Positions 36,308-45,008 of a stretch of 64,000 nucleotides of DNA are shown piece by piece. The translations under genes and the position numbers were made by a program. The stretch is from Promethearchaeota archaeon (GTDB lineage Archaea; Asgardarchaeota; Lokiarchaeia; Sigynarchaeales; SOKP01), in assembly GCA_014730295.1 (NCBI GenBank), contig WJIN01000345.1, forward strand, positions 14,680 to 78,679, given 5' to 3'. The stretch's first letter is position 1, and every line of letters begins with the position of its first letter. Below the pieces are notes generated by a model. The model searched no databases. It was not told the DNA's origin and saw nothing but the letters and a program-made list of their open reading frames with translations.

Positions 36308-38350
36308 TTAAACTTTATTTTTCTTGCTAAAATTCTTTCCTTTATAAAATAGTACTCCAAAAATCGATACTATTATGAATAGGAGTTCATATCCAGGAAT
36401 ATTAACTTCAGTTCCCCCAGGTGGTTCGGTCTCAAAATCCATGGTAAAGGTAACCGTATCACTCCAATTCCCGATATTTCCCGCATTGTCAATACAACGG
36501 ATGCGTGCATAATATGTATTATCAGTGAACGCATTTGATGTATAATTTCCCCCCAACACCATAATATCTAATAGGGGAGAGATAAAATCATCCGAATCAT
36601 CCATTTGTAATTGAAACTCCCCTGTATCAACGTCGCCTATCCATTCGAAGAAAATCAAATTAGACAAATTGAGCTCTTGATTAAGTTTGAACCAAACAAA
36701 TACAGGAGTATTTGGGATTTCCGTGTCAATGGTAAATGACCAATTTGCACCCCAATTACTCGGATTCCCTGCTAAATCGTGTGCCCGGAGTCTCCAGTAG
36801 AATGTCCCATCTGGGAGAGCTGAAGCCAGAGTATAAGAAGACTCTGAGACATTCACATCCCTCACAGGGGAGAGAAAGTCTTCGTTATCGTCAAATTGGA
36901 TTTGATATTTATCAATTTCAGTCAGCGTTTCCCAAGTAAAGGTGGGCGTATTATTATTAGTAATTGTCCCGTTCATCAAGGTATACATCATTGGGGCATA
37001 AGTTGGTGGAGTAAAATCGATGGTGAAATTCCAAGTTGAGCTCCACGATCCCCAATTTCCTAGAGAATCCTGTGCCCTTATTCTCCATTCATAAGTTATT
37101 TGAGCCAAGCCCGATAAATTCAAGTATGTATTCGAAAGAGTATTGTTATAAATTCCACTAACTATCACTTGATATGAAACCGCACCCGAGCTTGCCTCCC
37201 AGTCTAAATAGGCGTAGTCTTTGTTTATGTATTCTCCATCAATTGGGGAAAGACGTACTGGAGCATCCGGTCCTACTGTATCTACCGTAAACCAGCGATC
37301 AGTTATGCTCCATGGCCCCCAATTCCCTGCCGCATCCCTTGCTCGTATCTGCCAATAGTATTGCCCATCTGGCAATGGATCCGTAATATAAGTATTACTT
37401 GGTGTTGTAATATTGACTGTCAGCGGTGAAAAGTCTGATTCGGTAGATATTTGGAGATGGTAAAGATTTGGGTTTCCGGAGGGTACTGTCCAAATCATTT
37501 CAGTAGTATTATTGTTAGTAGTAGAATCGTGAGATGGCGTTTGTGGTAATGGTGCTTCGGGGGCTTGAGTATCCACAGTAAATCTCCATGTAGGACTATA
37601 GGTACTGTATTCACCTAGGGGAGCATTATATGCTCTTACTCGCCAATAATATGTATTATCTGATAAGGATTCAGTAGTAAAATTCGTCTCGGTAGTAAAA
37701 TTGTTAGGTATTGTATCAAAACCTGGAGTTATATCTCTTTGGATATGATAAACGGTTGCTCCAGAAACAGGAGTCCAATGTAAATTTTGTATGGTAGTTT
37801 GCGTAAATAGGTTGTTGGCGGGAGAAATCAATGAAGGAGGATCGAGTGGTGGAGCATCAGTAGCCCATTGCATATTATATAAATTTCCAGCATTAACACC
37901 ATCAACAAGAATATAATGAATTCCACTAGTAGGTAAAACAATATTAATCTGTTCCGATTCATATCCCGGGCCACCACCGGCACTACTATCATCACTATCT
38001 GCTAACCAATTTTGGTCTGGTCCATATAACGTCAAATCCATATTACCTGAATCGTGATCAAAATATATCAAAATAGTAAATTCTTCATTTCCGGGAGCTA
38101 TATCTATCATATAATAATCGTCGTCGCTTTGATTTAAATTATATAGGGGACTAGTAAGACCCGAGATATTCTTTGCGTTGAGAAAATTATCATTATTTTC
38201 AAAACCATCATCAGCTGACCGAATTTCTTGATCATAGTCCTTTTTTTCACCTAATAATTCACTGGACGGATTTGATCCGAGATAAAAAAGGATAGGAGTT
38301 AAGATTAATCCAATACCAATTATTATTAAAATCAACTTATTCTTTTTCAT
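36308..38350 (-). CDS. Secreted, membrane-anchored surface protein with PPC domain and five FN3-like repeats
   Basis: This 680-residue protein has an N-terminal signal or anchor ('KLILIIIGIGLILTPILFYL'). It has a pre-peptidase C-terminal (PPC) type beta domain at ~45-165 ('DDDYYMIDIAPGNEEFTILI', 'HYILVDGV'), then five repeats of ~85-95 residues, each with 'YYWRVRA'-like and 'W.FTVDT..P' signatures. It ends 'IPGYELLFIIVSIFGVLFY' plus a basic tail, a C-terminal membrane anchor of the PGF-CTERM kind in outline. Many N-x-T/S sites suggest N-glycosylation. It is probably displayed on the cell surface for adhesion or carbohydrate binding. It stands alone. Confidence 0.86.
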   Translation of the reverse strand: MKKNKLILIIIGIGLILTPILFYLGSNPSSELLGEKKDYDQEIRSADDGFENNDNFLNAKNISGLTSPLYNLNQSDDDYYMIDIAPGNEEFTILIYFDHDSGNMDLTLYGPDQNWLADSDDSSAGGGPGYESEQINIVLPTSGIHYILVDGVNAGNLYNMQWATDAPPLDPPSLISPANNLFTQTTIQNLHWTPVSGATVYHIQRDITPGFDTIPNNFTTETNFTTESLSDNTYYWRVRAYNAPLGEYSTYSPTWRFTVDTQAPEAPLPQTPSHDSTTNNNTTEMIWTVPSGNPNLYHLQISTESDFSPLTVNITTPSNTYITDPLPDGQYYWQIRARDAAGNWGPWSITDRWFTVDTVGPDAPVRLSPIDGEYINKDYAYLDWEASSGAVSYQVIVSGIYNNTLSNTYLNLSGLAQITYEWRIRAQDSLGNWGSWSSTWNFTIDFTPPTYAPMMYTLMNGTITNNNTPTFTWETLTEIDKYQIQFDDNEDFLSPVRDVNVSESSYTLASALPDGTFYWRLRAHDLAGNPSNWGANWSFTIDTEIPNTPVFVWFKLNQELNLSNLIFFEWIGDVDTGEFQLQMDDSDDFISPLLDIMVLGGNYTSNAFTDNTYYARIRCIDNAGNIGNWSDTVTFTMDFETEPPGGTEVNIPGYELLFIIVSIFGVLFYKGKNFSKKNKV

Positions 38351-38728
38351 ATAAACTTCTTCTCATGACCTTTATTTTTATTAGATTTCAACTAACAAAT
38401 TATTTGGATATTAAGGTTTTTTTAATTTATAAACCTTTGTGAATCTCAGTGTTCCTTTAAGATATATTAATAACAAGAAGGTTTAAAAAATTTAGGACTG
38501 AAAGACTTTTGCTTGAGGATATATGATTCGAGTCTGCTAAATTGGATTCTGAATTTATCAATTTTCTCATTATCACTTGTAAAATATTATTTCATATCAA
38601 CCTCTCTCACCCAATATATAATACTGATAATAAACATGATTATAAACTGTTATGCAGATGTCTAATGGGGTTCAATAAGAAACAGAAGGAATTCAAGTAT
38701 AGCGAGATTAGTTGCAATTTCGGTTTTT
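38351..38728. other. Intergenic stretch
   Basis: These 378 bases lie upstream of the surface protein gene and downstream of the 38729 gene, both on the minus strand. A palindromic TTTATAAA at 38426-38433 is the best promoter candidate for the surface protein. No supported gene was found. Confidence 0.45.
38426..38433 (-). promoter_or_regulatory. Putative TATA box for the surface protein gene
   Basis: TTTATAAA, about 76 bases upstream of the start codon on the minus strand, flanked by purines. The match is good, but such octamers are frequent in AT-rich DNA. Confidence 0.35.
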
Positions 38729-39367
38729 TTATATTTTTAAACATTTATAAAAAGTGACGTTTTCCACAGAATTGTCTATAGGCCTTAGATTTATATTTTT
38801 CTTTAAAACAGCAAATAATTCATCAAATTGTTCACTTGGTAATTCAAATGTGATATAATTTTCCGATTGAATAGTTTTTTCCGAATCTTTCCCTGAAATC
38901 CATATTGTATGCTCATTTTTGTAGGATGAGATTATTATGCTCTTGATATCTCTGTGATTTAGGATAAAGAAATCTCTCGCTAGTTGATGATTTGGAAAGT
39001 TCTTCAAATCAATATTTAACACTTTATAAGATTTTTGAATCCATCGCTCATTCGTTAAATAAAGTGCCCTTTTATAATTTCTCAAATCCATCTTTGAGAG
39101 TTGTAACCTTTTTTTTATCCGCACATAATTAAATATCTCAGGGACAATAAAGAAAAGTGTAGTAAAGAGAGCAAATGTGATTACGAAACCAAATAATATT
39201 TCCCAATTAAAAGAAATGCTCAAAAACAATATAATTATTAATATCGGCATTCCTATTAAAAGAGGGTAACAAATCTTACGAATAATCAATTTTTCAAATA
39301 TATTTACCTCTTCCTCATAGGACCATTCCACACTCTCATTTTTCAAGAGTAAGTCAGATAATTGCAT
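38729..39367 (-). CDS. Membrane protein with two TM segments and possible PH-like domain
   Basis: About 212 residues. An acidic N-terminal ~30 residues is followed by two adjacent hydrophobic segments ('YPLLIGMPILIIILFLSISF', 'ILFGFVITFALFTTLFFIVP'). The ~130-residue soluble C-terminus contains 'RALYLTNERWIQKSY' and alternating strands, the pattern of bacterial PH (bPH) domains that sit after a TM hairpin. The ATG at 39367 is taken rather than a TTG three codons upstream; neither has a clear ribosome binding site. The role is unknown. The PH-like call is tentative. Confidence 0.65.
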   Translation of the reverse strand: MQLSDLLLKNESVEWSYEEEVNIFEKLIIRKICYPLLIGMPILIIILFLSISFNWEILFGFVITFALFTTLFFIVPEIFNYVRIKKRLQLSKMDLRNYKRALYLTNERWIQKSYKVLNIDLKNFPNHQLARDFFILNHRDIKSIIISSYKNEHTIWISGKDSEKTIQSENYITFELPSEQFDELFAVLKKNINLRPIDNSVENVTFYKCLKI

Positions 39368-39466
39368 AAGTTTCAATATATGGAATAAAAATCTATTCGT
39401 TAGATTTTACGATATCTCGCTTTATTTATTTTTACTAAAGATATTATCCTATTTAAAAAGAAGATA

Positions 39467-39478
39467 AAAATTTATACA
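39467..39478 (+). promoter_or_regulatory. Putative TATA box for the 39524 gene
   Basis: AAAATTTATACA lies about 45 bases before the ATG at 39524, a plausible spacing for an archaeal promoter with a short leader of about 25 bases. Confidence 0.4.
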
Positions 39479-39523
39479 CTTAAATTATATTTTACACTAT
39501 AAATCTAAAATTCACTTTCAAAA

Positions 39524-41260
39524 ATGGCTATGTCAGAATCTTATAATAATAACGTTATAAACGTAGAGACTATACAATTTCCGCAGCATTTATTACTCCC
39601 CTCTGTTCAAAATATTCTTAAATTGAGGATTATCAATAATTCCGATAAGCAAGAGAATGTAAGGCTAAATATTTCTGGAGAACGGGTAGATATCACTATT
39701 AAAAATAGTGATTCTGATACCATCTCAATCCCTCAAAATGACAATAAAGTTCTTGATCTGGAGATTCTCCCGAAGGCTGACGGGTTTGGCATCATTTCAA
39801 TTGAAGTAGAATGGTTTAAGGTAGTTCAATTTACGGTAAAAGTACAAAAAGTACGAGAGAATGTACCTACTGAGAAAACTAATGAGATTTGGCAGAAGTA
39901 TACTCCTCCACCGAGTTTAGAACCAGAAGGTTTTGATCCCAATGAATTTTTATTGGATTTATCAAAAGGAGAAATAAAAAAGCTTAATAAAGGCATTTGC
40001 AAGCTGGAAGACGAACTGGAAGATACCCCCCCTGAGGAGGCTATAAAAATAGCAGATTTAAAAAACGAATTAAGCGAATGTCTCCAATCATTAATAAAAG
40101 CGTATATCCACAATCAAGAATTTGATAATGCATTATCCATTATTCGAGAACACTCCAATGAGCAAAATAAAGAATATCTATTGAGAAATGCTATCCGTGC
40201 TTACTTTTTCATAGATTTTGAAAGTATGATAAGTGCAATTGATTTAATTGATGATGTTAACGATAAATCCGCATTGATGAAAACTGTATCGCTGGATTTA
40301 ATAAAGAAGAATCCATCGAATGCTCTTCAAGTGTTAGAAAAATTACGGGAAGAGAGAGACTTTTATGTCCGAGGTATATTCCAAATCATCCTGAATTTTT
40401 TAAATAACAGTCAGAATGAGCAAGCGGAATCATTATTAATGAAGCTTTTTTATTTGGCTAAAAATGGAGAAAACATCAATTATGATTTAATGAAGGATGT
40501 CGTATATAGTATCGCAGAAAAATTTACTCCACAAAAAGCCGAAAAAGTAATACTCTCCATAGAAGATCAGCAATTGAAAGAAAAACTTGCAAAAGATCTA
40601 TTTGATGATATTTATAGAATGGTAGATGAAGTTCGGGAAAAAATCGAGCATCGATCAATTGCGTCCTATCGTTATCGTGTAAATATATCAACACAACAGG
40701 GAGAGAATTTTACAAAATTTGCTGCTATGGGCGGAAACGTAAGCGATAATATCCTTGCTGGACAATTTGATTTTGATATTCTTGTAGTTTCTTTAATTAG
40801 TCAAAATTTCAGTCTTTTTCCCACTTTAGATCGATTATATTCTGATATCGCCCAACAAGATGAAAAACAAATCGGGTATGTGATTTTTCCCTCTAAAGAA
40901 AGTCTTAATCAAGAGGAACTTCCAATTCTTTCAGAAGTGTTAAAAAGACTGATCGCAAGTAAAACACAAGCCATACAGATGAAAATCTATAATATCGATT
41001 TCATCCCCTACCTCGGGAAACCAACATTAATCATAGGAGCTGAAGAATCTCGAGGACTCCCACTAAAAGAGAAGCTAGAACGTTCATTAAGCAGCGTTAA
41101 TATTAATTTGAATACAGATTTATTCGAGGGTGGGAAGATAATAGGGTATCTCATGAAAATATTTAACCAACAGATAACTCGGCCAATCAATTTGGTTTTT
41201 TCATATGAGTTTATTAATCAATATGAAGAATTTCTAAATTGTATCAATCTCTTAGTTTAA
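39524..41260 (+). CDS. Multidomain protein of unknown function (Ig-like N-terminus, helical repeat middle)
   Basis: Not recognised as a family. Residues ~10-115 alternate short strands ('LLLPSVQNILKLRIINNSDK', 'VRLNISGE', 'GIISIEVEWFKVVQFTVKV') like an immunoglobulin-type sandwich. Residues ~130-370 are helical and repeat-like ('AYIHNQEFDNALSIIREHSN', 'KNPSNALQVLEKLREERDFY', 'NNSQNEQAESLLMKLFYLAK'), resembling TPR or HEAT repeats. The last ~190 residues are alpha/beta with 'FDFDILVVSLISQNF' and 'YLGKPTLIIGAEESRGLPLK'. There is no signal peptide. The arrangement suggests a cytoplasmic scaffold. Neighbours give no clue. Confidence 0.78.
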   Translation: MAMSESYNNNVINVETIQFPQHLLLPSVQNILKLRIINNSDKQENVRLNISGERVDITIKNSDSDTISIPQNDNKVLDLEILPKADGFGIISIEVEWFKVVQFTVKVQKVRENVPTEKTNEIWQKYTPPPSLEPEGFDPNEFLLDLSKGEIKKLNKGICKLEDELEDTPPEEAIKIADLKNELSECLQSLIKAYIHNQEFDNALSIIREHSNEQNKEYLLRNAIRAYFFIDFESMISAIDLIDDVNDKSALMKTVSLDLIKKNPSNALQVLEKLREERDFYVRGIFQIILNFLNNSQNEQAESLLMKLFYLAKNGENINYDLMKDVVYSIAEKFTPQKAEKVILSIEDQQLKEKLAKDLFDDIYRMVDEVREKIEHRSIASYRYRVNISTQQGENFTKFAAMGGNVSDNILAGQFDFDILVVSLISQNFSLFPTLDRLYSDIAQQDEKQIGYVIFPSKESLNQEELPILSEVLKRLIASKTQAIQMKIYNIDFIPYLGKPTLIIGAEESRGLPLKEKLERSLSSVNINLNTDLFEGGKIIGYLMKIFNQQITRPINLVFSYEFINQYEEFLNCINLLV

Positions 41261-41492
41261 AGGAATAGAAAATAAGTGATATTTATTATATTAATTTAAA
41301 CCTTTCTTTTCATTAGTATATTTTTTTCTTTATAAATCAGATTCGACTCGTTCACTTAGATTACAAATTTTTTTAATGATTGATATTTTTGTTAAAATTC
41401 CAAGGATAAATAAAAAACATTAATTAATCTGTATTTATAACTTTAATATAACACAATTCAATATTTTCACCAATTGTACATATTATTTTTAA

Positions 41493-41500
41493 TTATATAA
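41493..41500 (+). promoter_or_regulatory. Putative TATA box for the carboxylate-amine ligase gene
   Basis: TTATATAA lies about 30 bases before the ATG at 41530, which would give an almost leaderless transcript. Confidence 0.4.
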
Positions 41501-41529
41501 TCGAGCAATTTTATAGGGATTAGAATACA

Positions 41530-43236
41530 ATGGGCTTGAGAAAGAAAAAGAAAAAAGATGATGAAAATAATGAAGAAGCTGCCAGCCCTTTCGGGACATT
41601 TTCTCAATTAATTAAAGGATCCAGCAACCCCACGGGTAGTTCCACCGAGCGGAAGATCCCTGATTTTCGCCCGGGTAAAAAAGGAGACCGATTTGGAGAA
41701 TCTGTGGACAGATCTGGGGATAAACTATTTCTGGGATCGGATTACAGAGAAATATTTACCGATTCGCGGGGTTGGTCGGAAATATTAAACGATTTAGAAC
41801 ATTGGACACCATTACCATATACCCATGGGATGGAAATGGAACTAATTATCGCCGATGATGATGGAAATTATCCTCCTGGAGACGAAATGGTATATCGGAT
41901 GAAAGAAATTGTGAAGGATGCTATAAAAATTATGGATCAAATCCTATATGAAGGACGCAGTGATTTCCTTCCGGTCCCTGAGTTTATACGGAATAAAGTC
42001 TTAGCTCGACCATGGGGGCAAGAAGATATTGAAAAAGGGTATGTAATGGATATTCGATATCAAGTCGGTGATTCTTCGGTAGATATTGATACGTTTGGAC
42101 GAGATGGAAATGTTACGGCTATCACATATATATTAGAACTCGTCACACCTCCGTGTGAATATGTGGAAGAATTAGCATATTGGTCGAGTACATTATTCCT
42201 CTTGGCAAAAACCACATTACCAAGTGATCTTCATATTATCGCTTCTGCGGTGAATCCAGCCACAAAAGAGTACCAGAGAGGATTAACGCAGGGTGACCAC
42301 CATCATCTAGGTAGTTTTAAGTCAGAACTGGAGAAAATACAAGCCTATTGCATGATTAGGAATTTTCTCCCGCACTTAATCGCTCTTTCTCCCAACTCGC
42401 CGATTATAAATAATAAACCGACAGATGTAGTGAAAATCATAAAGAACCGAATAACCGCACCCAATTGTGTGCGTTCTTTACGCCTTAAATTCAATGCATC
42501 TATGTTGAGCAATAATGATCCAAAACATTTCATCCCTTATCTCACCTCAACAGATCAGAATGCTCAAACTCATTTCCTTAACGTTATCGCTAAGGCTAGC
42601 TTAGAAGATGGAAGGTTTCAAGATGTCTTTCCTTTTACCGATTGGAATACAATTGAGGTAAGAGTTTGCGATGCACAACTTTCTATTTGTCGAAGGATAG
42701 GCATCGGTTTGTTAATTGAAACACTATGTTATAAAGCTCGAAAACTTCTGGCGCAAGGAACATGGGTACCAGATGCGGGAAGCGAAACTATCGCATCTAA
42801 CAGGAAAAGAGCCGTCGAGAGAGGATTAATCGCATTATTCAGACCCGCAGAAAATTTAACACGCGAATTTCTTTCTCAGTATGATCCAGAGTTTGCAAAA
42901 CAATATTTGGGACCCGAAGACCAACCCATACGATATATGATGCAAGCATGTCAGAGAATGTTTTTCTATCTAAAAGATGAGCTCAAAGAGTTAGGATTTC
43001 TCTATTCACCCTTTCTCAAACCGCTCTTACAGAGTGTATTCGGGAATGTGAGTTATGCTGAACCACCTATAACAGAAGCAGAATATCAATTATCGCTCTA
43101 TGATTATAAGGTAAAGAATGGGGAGGACCCTAATATCCTATACGATTTGATTTATTTCACAGTACAATATTGTCAAGATCCGCTTAACAATCCGCTCACA
43201 GGCGTGCTCACCCTCCCAAAAGAAATGTATGATTAA
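41530..43236 (+). CDS. GCS2-type carboxylate-amine ligase (glutamate-cysteine ligase-like)
   Basis: This 568-residue protein has a charged, probably disordered N-terminus (~75 residues: lysine run, then Asp/Glu and Gly/Ser). The ligase core starts at 'LPYTHGMEMELIIADDDGNY' (Glu pair for metal-ATP). 'NVTAITYILELVTPPCEYVE', 'GDHHHLGSF', 'LIALSPNSPIINNKPTDVVK', 'WNTIEVRVCDAQLSI' and 'AVERGLIALFRPAENLTREF' follow, as in COG2170/GCS2 enzymes. These join a carboxylate to an amine using ATP; the acceptor here (cysteine or another amino acid) is not determined. A TATA-like element lies ~30 bases upstream. The convergent GTPase gene ends 62 bases beyond. Confidence 0.85.
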   Translation: MGLRKKKKKDDENNEEAASPFGTFSQLIKGSSNPTGSSTERKIPDFRPGKKGDRFGESVDRSGDKLFLGSDYREIFTDSRGWSEILNDLEHWTPLPYTHGMEMELIIADDDGNYPPGDEMVYRMKEIVKDAIKIMDQILYEGRSDFLPVPEFIRNKVLARPWGQEDIEKGYVMDIRYQVGDSSVDIDTFGRDGNVTAITYILELVTPPCEYVEELAYWSSTLFLLAKTTLPSDLHIIASAVNPATKEYQRGLTQGDHHHLGSFKSELEKIQAYCMIRNFLPHLIALSPNSPIINNKPTDVVKIIKNRITAPNCVRSLRLKFNASMLSNNDPKHFIPYLTSTDQNAQTHFLNVIAKASLEDGRFQDVFPFTDWNTIEVRVCDAQLSICRRIGIGLLIETLCYKARKLLAQGTWVPDAGSETIASNRKRAVERGLIALFRPAENLTREFLSQYDPEFAKQYLGPEDQPIRYMMQACQRMFFYLKDELKELGFLYSPFLKPLLQSVFGNVSYAEPPITEAEYQLSLYDYKVKNGEDPNILYDLIYFTVQYCQDPLNNPLTGVLTLPKEMYD

Positions 43237-43298
43237 GGTTATTCAGAAATCATTTAAAAAGATACTTATATAATTGTGTACATTAATTGGGATATTAG

Positions 43299-44531
43299 TT
43301 ATGGCGGGGGTTTTAACTGAGTTTTTTCGATTTTTTCCCCGGAACTGGATTCATCTTTTTTTATAATCACATCATCCAATTCTTTTTCTGTTTTTGTCTT
43401 CATTTTATTCTTTTCCATTGAAGCTACCTCCGTTTCCGTCTGATCTGATTCAATATCAGTCGTCTCTAATTCTCCTACATCTTTACCTTCCAATTGTGCG
43501 ACGCGTTTTTGTAAATTCATAAGATTCGTACTTAACTCCACCACCGCATCTAAGGTCTTTTCCATAATTCTTCCGACTCTTTCCATCTTCCTTTCTAAAT
43601 TATCCTCTTTAATTCCTTTATCTTCCACTATATCTTTAATAAGCTTGACAAATTTAGGCTCATTAGAAAAGCTAGAGTAAATGGAGGTCATATAAATATC
43701 GTAATCATAATCATTATCCTTGAGAATCGGTTTTATTAGATATTTTACATACTCTATATTCAATAATGTTTCGATATCATTCTCAATGGCGGGATCATAC
43801 TTATGGATAAATATCATGAAATATGGGGACTCCTCCAGTTGGTTTAAAACCTCGACAATACGCTTGAAATATAATATACTTTCCTCGTACTGTTCTGAAG
43901 CTTGAATATCTATTACATAGATAATCAAATCAATCCCCAAGAAGTATTTTTCGGGATCCTTCAAATATTCTTCGCGATGATCTTCTTGCCCTCCGAAATC
44001 CCAAATATAAAAGACCATCTCATCCGTTTCGATTTCGCTTCTCTCAACCCCCCTGGTTGGCTCTAATGAGGCTAGGTCCTGAATTCCCAGTTGGCCTCCA
44101 AATCTAGATAAGAGGGAAGTCTTTCCAGCATTCGATAAACCTAATACAACCGTCTTTTGTTCTTTCTTCTTGATTGGTTCCTTTTTTTCTTGAGCCTTTA
44201 TAAATAATAAGCTGAGCGTGACTGCTTTCTTTAGTTTTTCCCCAAAATCGGGAAATTTCTCAGAGATTGCTGAGATGGGTGTTGCATCTATATCATCACG
44301 ACTTTCAAGACTTTCAACGGGAGCGTTGGGATCAAGATTTGTTAAATCTTTTATTGATTCAATCTTAAGCAGCTCCCTCATTTCCCTTGCCAAATCTTCG
44401 TTAATAAATTTAAAGGAACTAGGGGCTAATTCTAAGATTTTAGAAACTGTATCAGCATTTTGATCTTTGAGAATATCTGTCTCTAAGAATTTTGTAACAA
44501 TTCGTATATCTTCAGTCGAATTTTGATTCAT
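43299..44531 (-). CDS. Rag/Arf-like GTPase with N-terminal helical domain and C-terminal coiled coil
   Basis: This 410-residue protein has residues 1-115 helical with HhH-like spacing ('AREMRELLKIESIKDLTNLD'). The G domain shows P-loop 131-138 'GLSNAGKT', 'EPTRG' at 157-161 (threonine for switch I), 'DFGGQ' at 178-182, 'HKYD' at 243-246 in place of NKxD, and 'TSIYS' near 282. HKxD is characteristic of Rag/Gtr GTPases. Residues ~310-350 form a coiled coil, followed by an acidic then basic disordered tail. It is the first of four GTPases in this region sharing EPT[R/Y]G. There is no prenylation cysteine and no adjacent regulator on the same strand. Confidence 0.87.
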   Translation of the reverse strand: MNQNSTEDIRIVTKFLETDILKDQNADTVSKILELAPSSFKFINEDLAREMRELLKIESIKDLTNLDPNAPVESLESRDDIDATPISAISEKFPDFGEKLKKAVTLSLLFIKAQEKKEPIKKKEQKTVVLGLSNAGKTSLLSRFGGQLGIQDLASLEPTRGVERSEIETDEMVFYIWDFGGQEDHREEYLKDPEKYFLGIDLIIYVIDIQASEQYEESILYFKRIVEVLNQLEESPYFMIFIHKYDPAIENDIETLLNIEYVKYLIKPILKDNDYDYDIYMTSIYSSFSNEPKFVKLIKDIVEDKGIKEDNLERKMERVGRIMEKTLDAVVELSTNLMNLQKRVAQLEGKDVGELETTDIESDQTETEVASMEKNKMKTKTEKELDDVIIKKDESSSGEKIEKTQLKPPP

Positions 44532-45008
44532 TTTGTTTAGTCACTCAAAAAAGTAGTATGTCTCTACTAATGCAGTATGAAAATTATGTTATTAAAGGAT
44601 TTGTATAAAAAAGCATAGATTTTTATAAAAATTTGTTAGAAAAAGTAGACTTTGGCGAGGGGATTTCGAAATTAGTGCAAAATAATGGTTTCTAATTAGA
44701 AAAAACCATACTATAATTCATTTAAAGGAAAATTTTAATTTACTTCTATATGCTAATTTTATCACTTGTACTAATAATTATTATTAATCCTTCTTAAAAT
44801 AGTTAGAAATCTGAATGCTTTATCTCTGAATTTGTTTCGAGGAGATTTTTATTAATTTTGAACAAACTCAGTTAGACTAATCTTATATATTCAAAACATT
44901 TTAATTATATCATAATCTAAATAAATCGATATTTGGTATAAAATAATTTCTAAATTTGAAGTGTAGATTTTTATAATTACATTAATATTCACTATATTTC
45001 ACATAAAA
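44532..45008. other. Intergenic stretch between divergent genes
   Basis: This 477-base, very AT-rich gap lies between the GTPase and amidohydrolase genes. Several TATA-like tracts occur (for example near 44885 and 44940). No coding frame longer than about 16 codons with a sensible start, and no RNA gene, was recognised. Confidence 0.45.

Noticed and set aside
38542..38757. Open frame of 71 codons on the plus strand
   Set aside because: TTG start without ribosome binding site, Phe/Ile/Asn/Lys-rich as expected from AT-rich DNA, and its end overlaps the 38729 gene.
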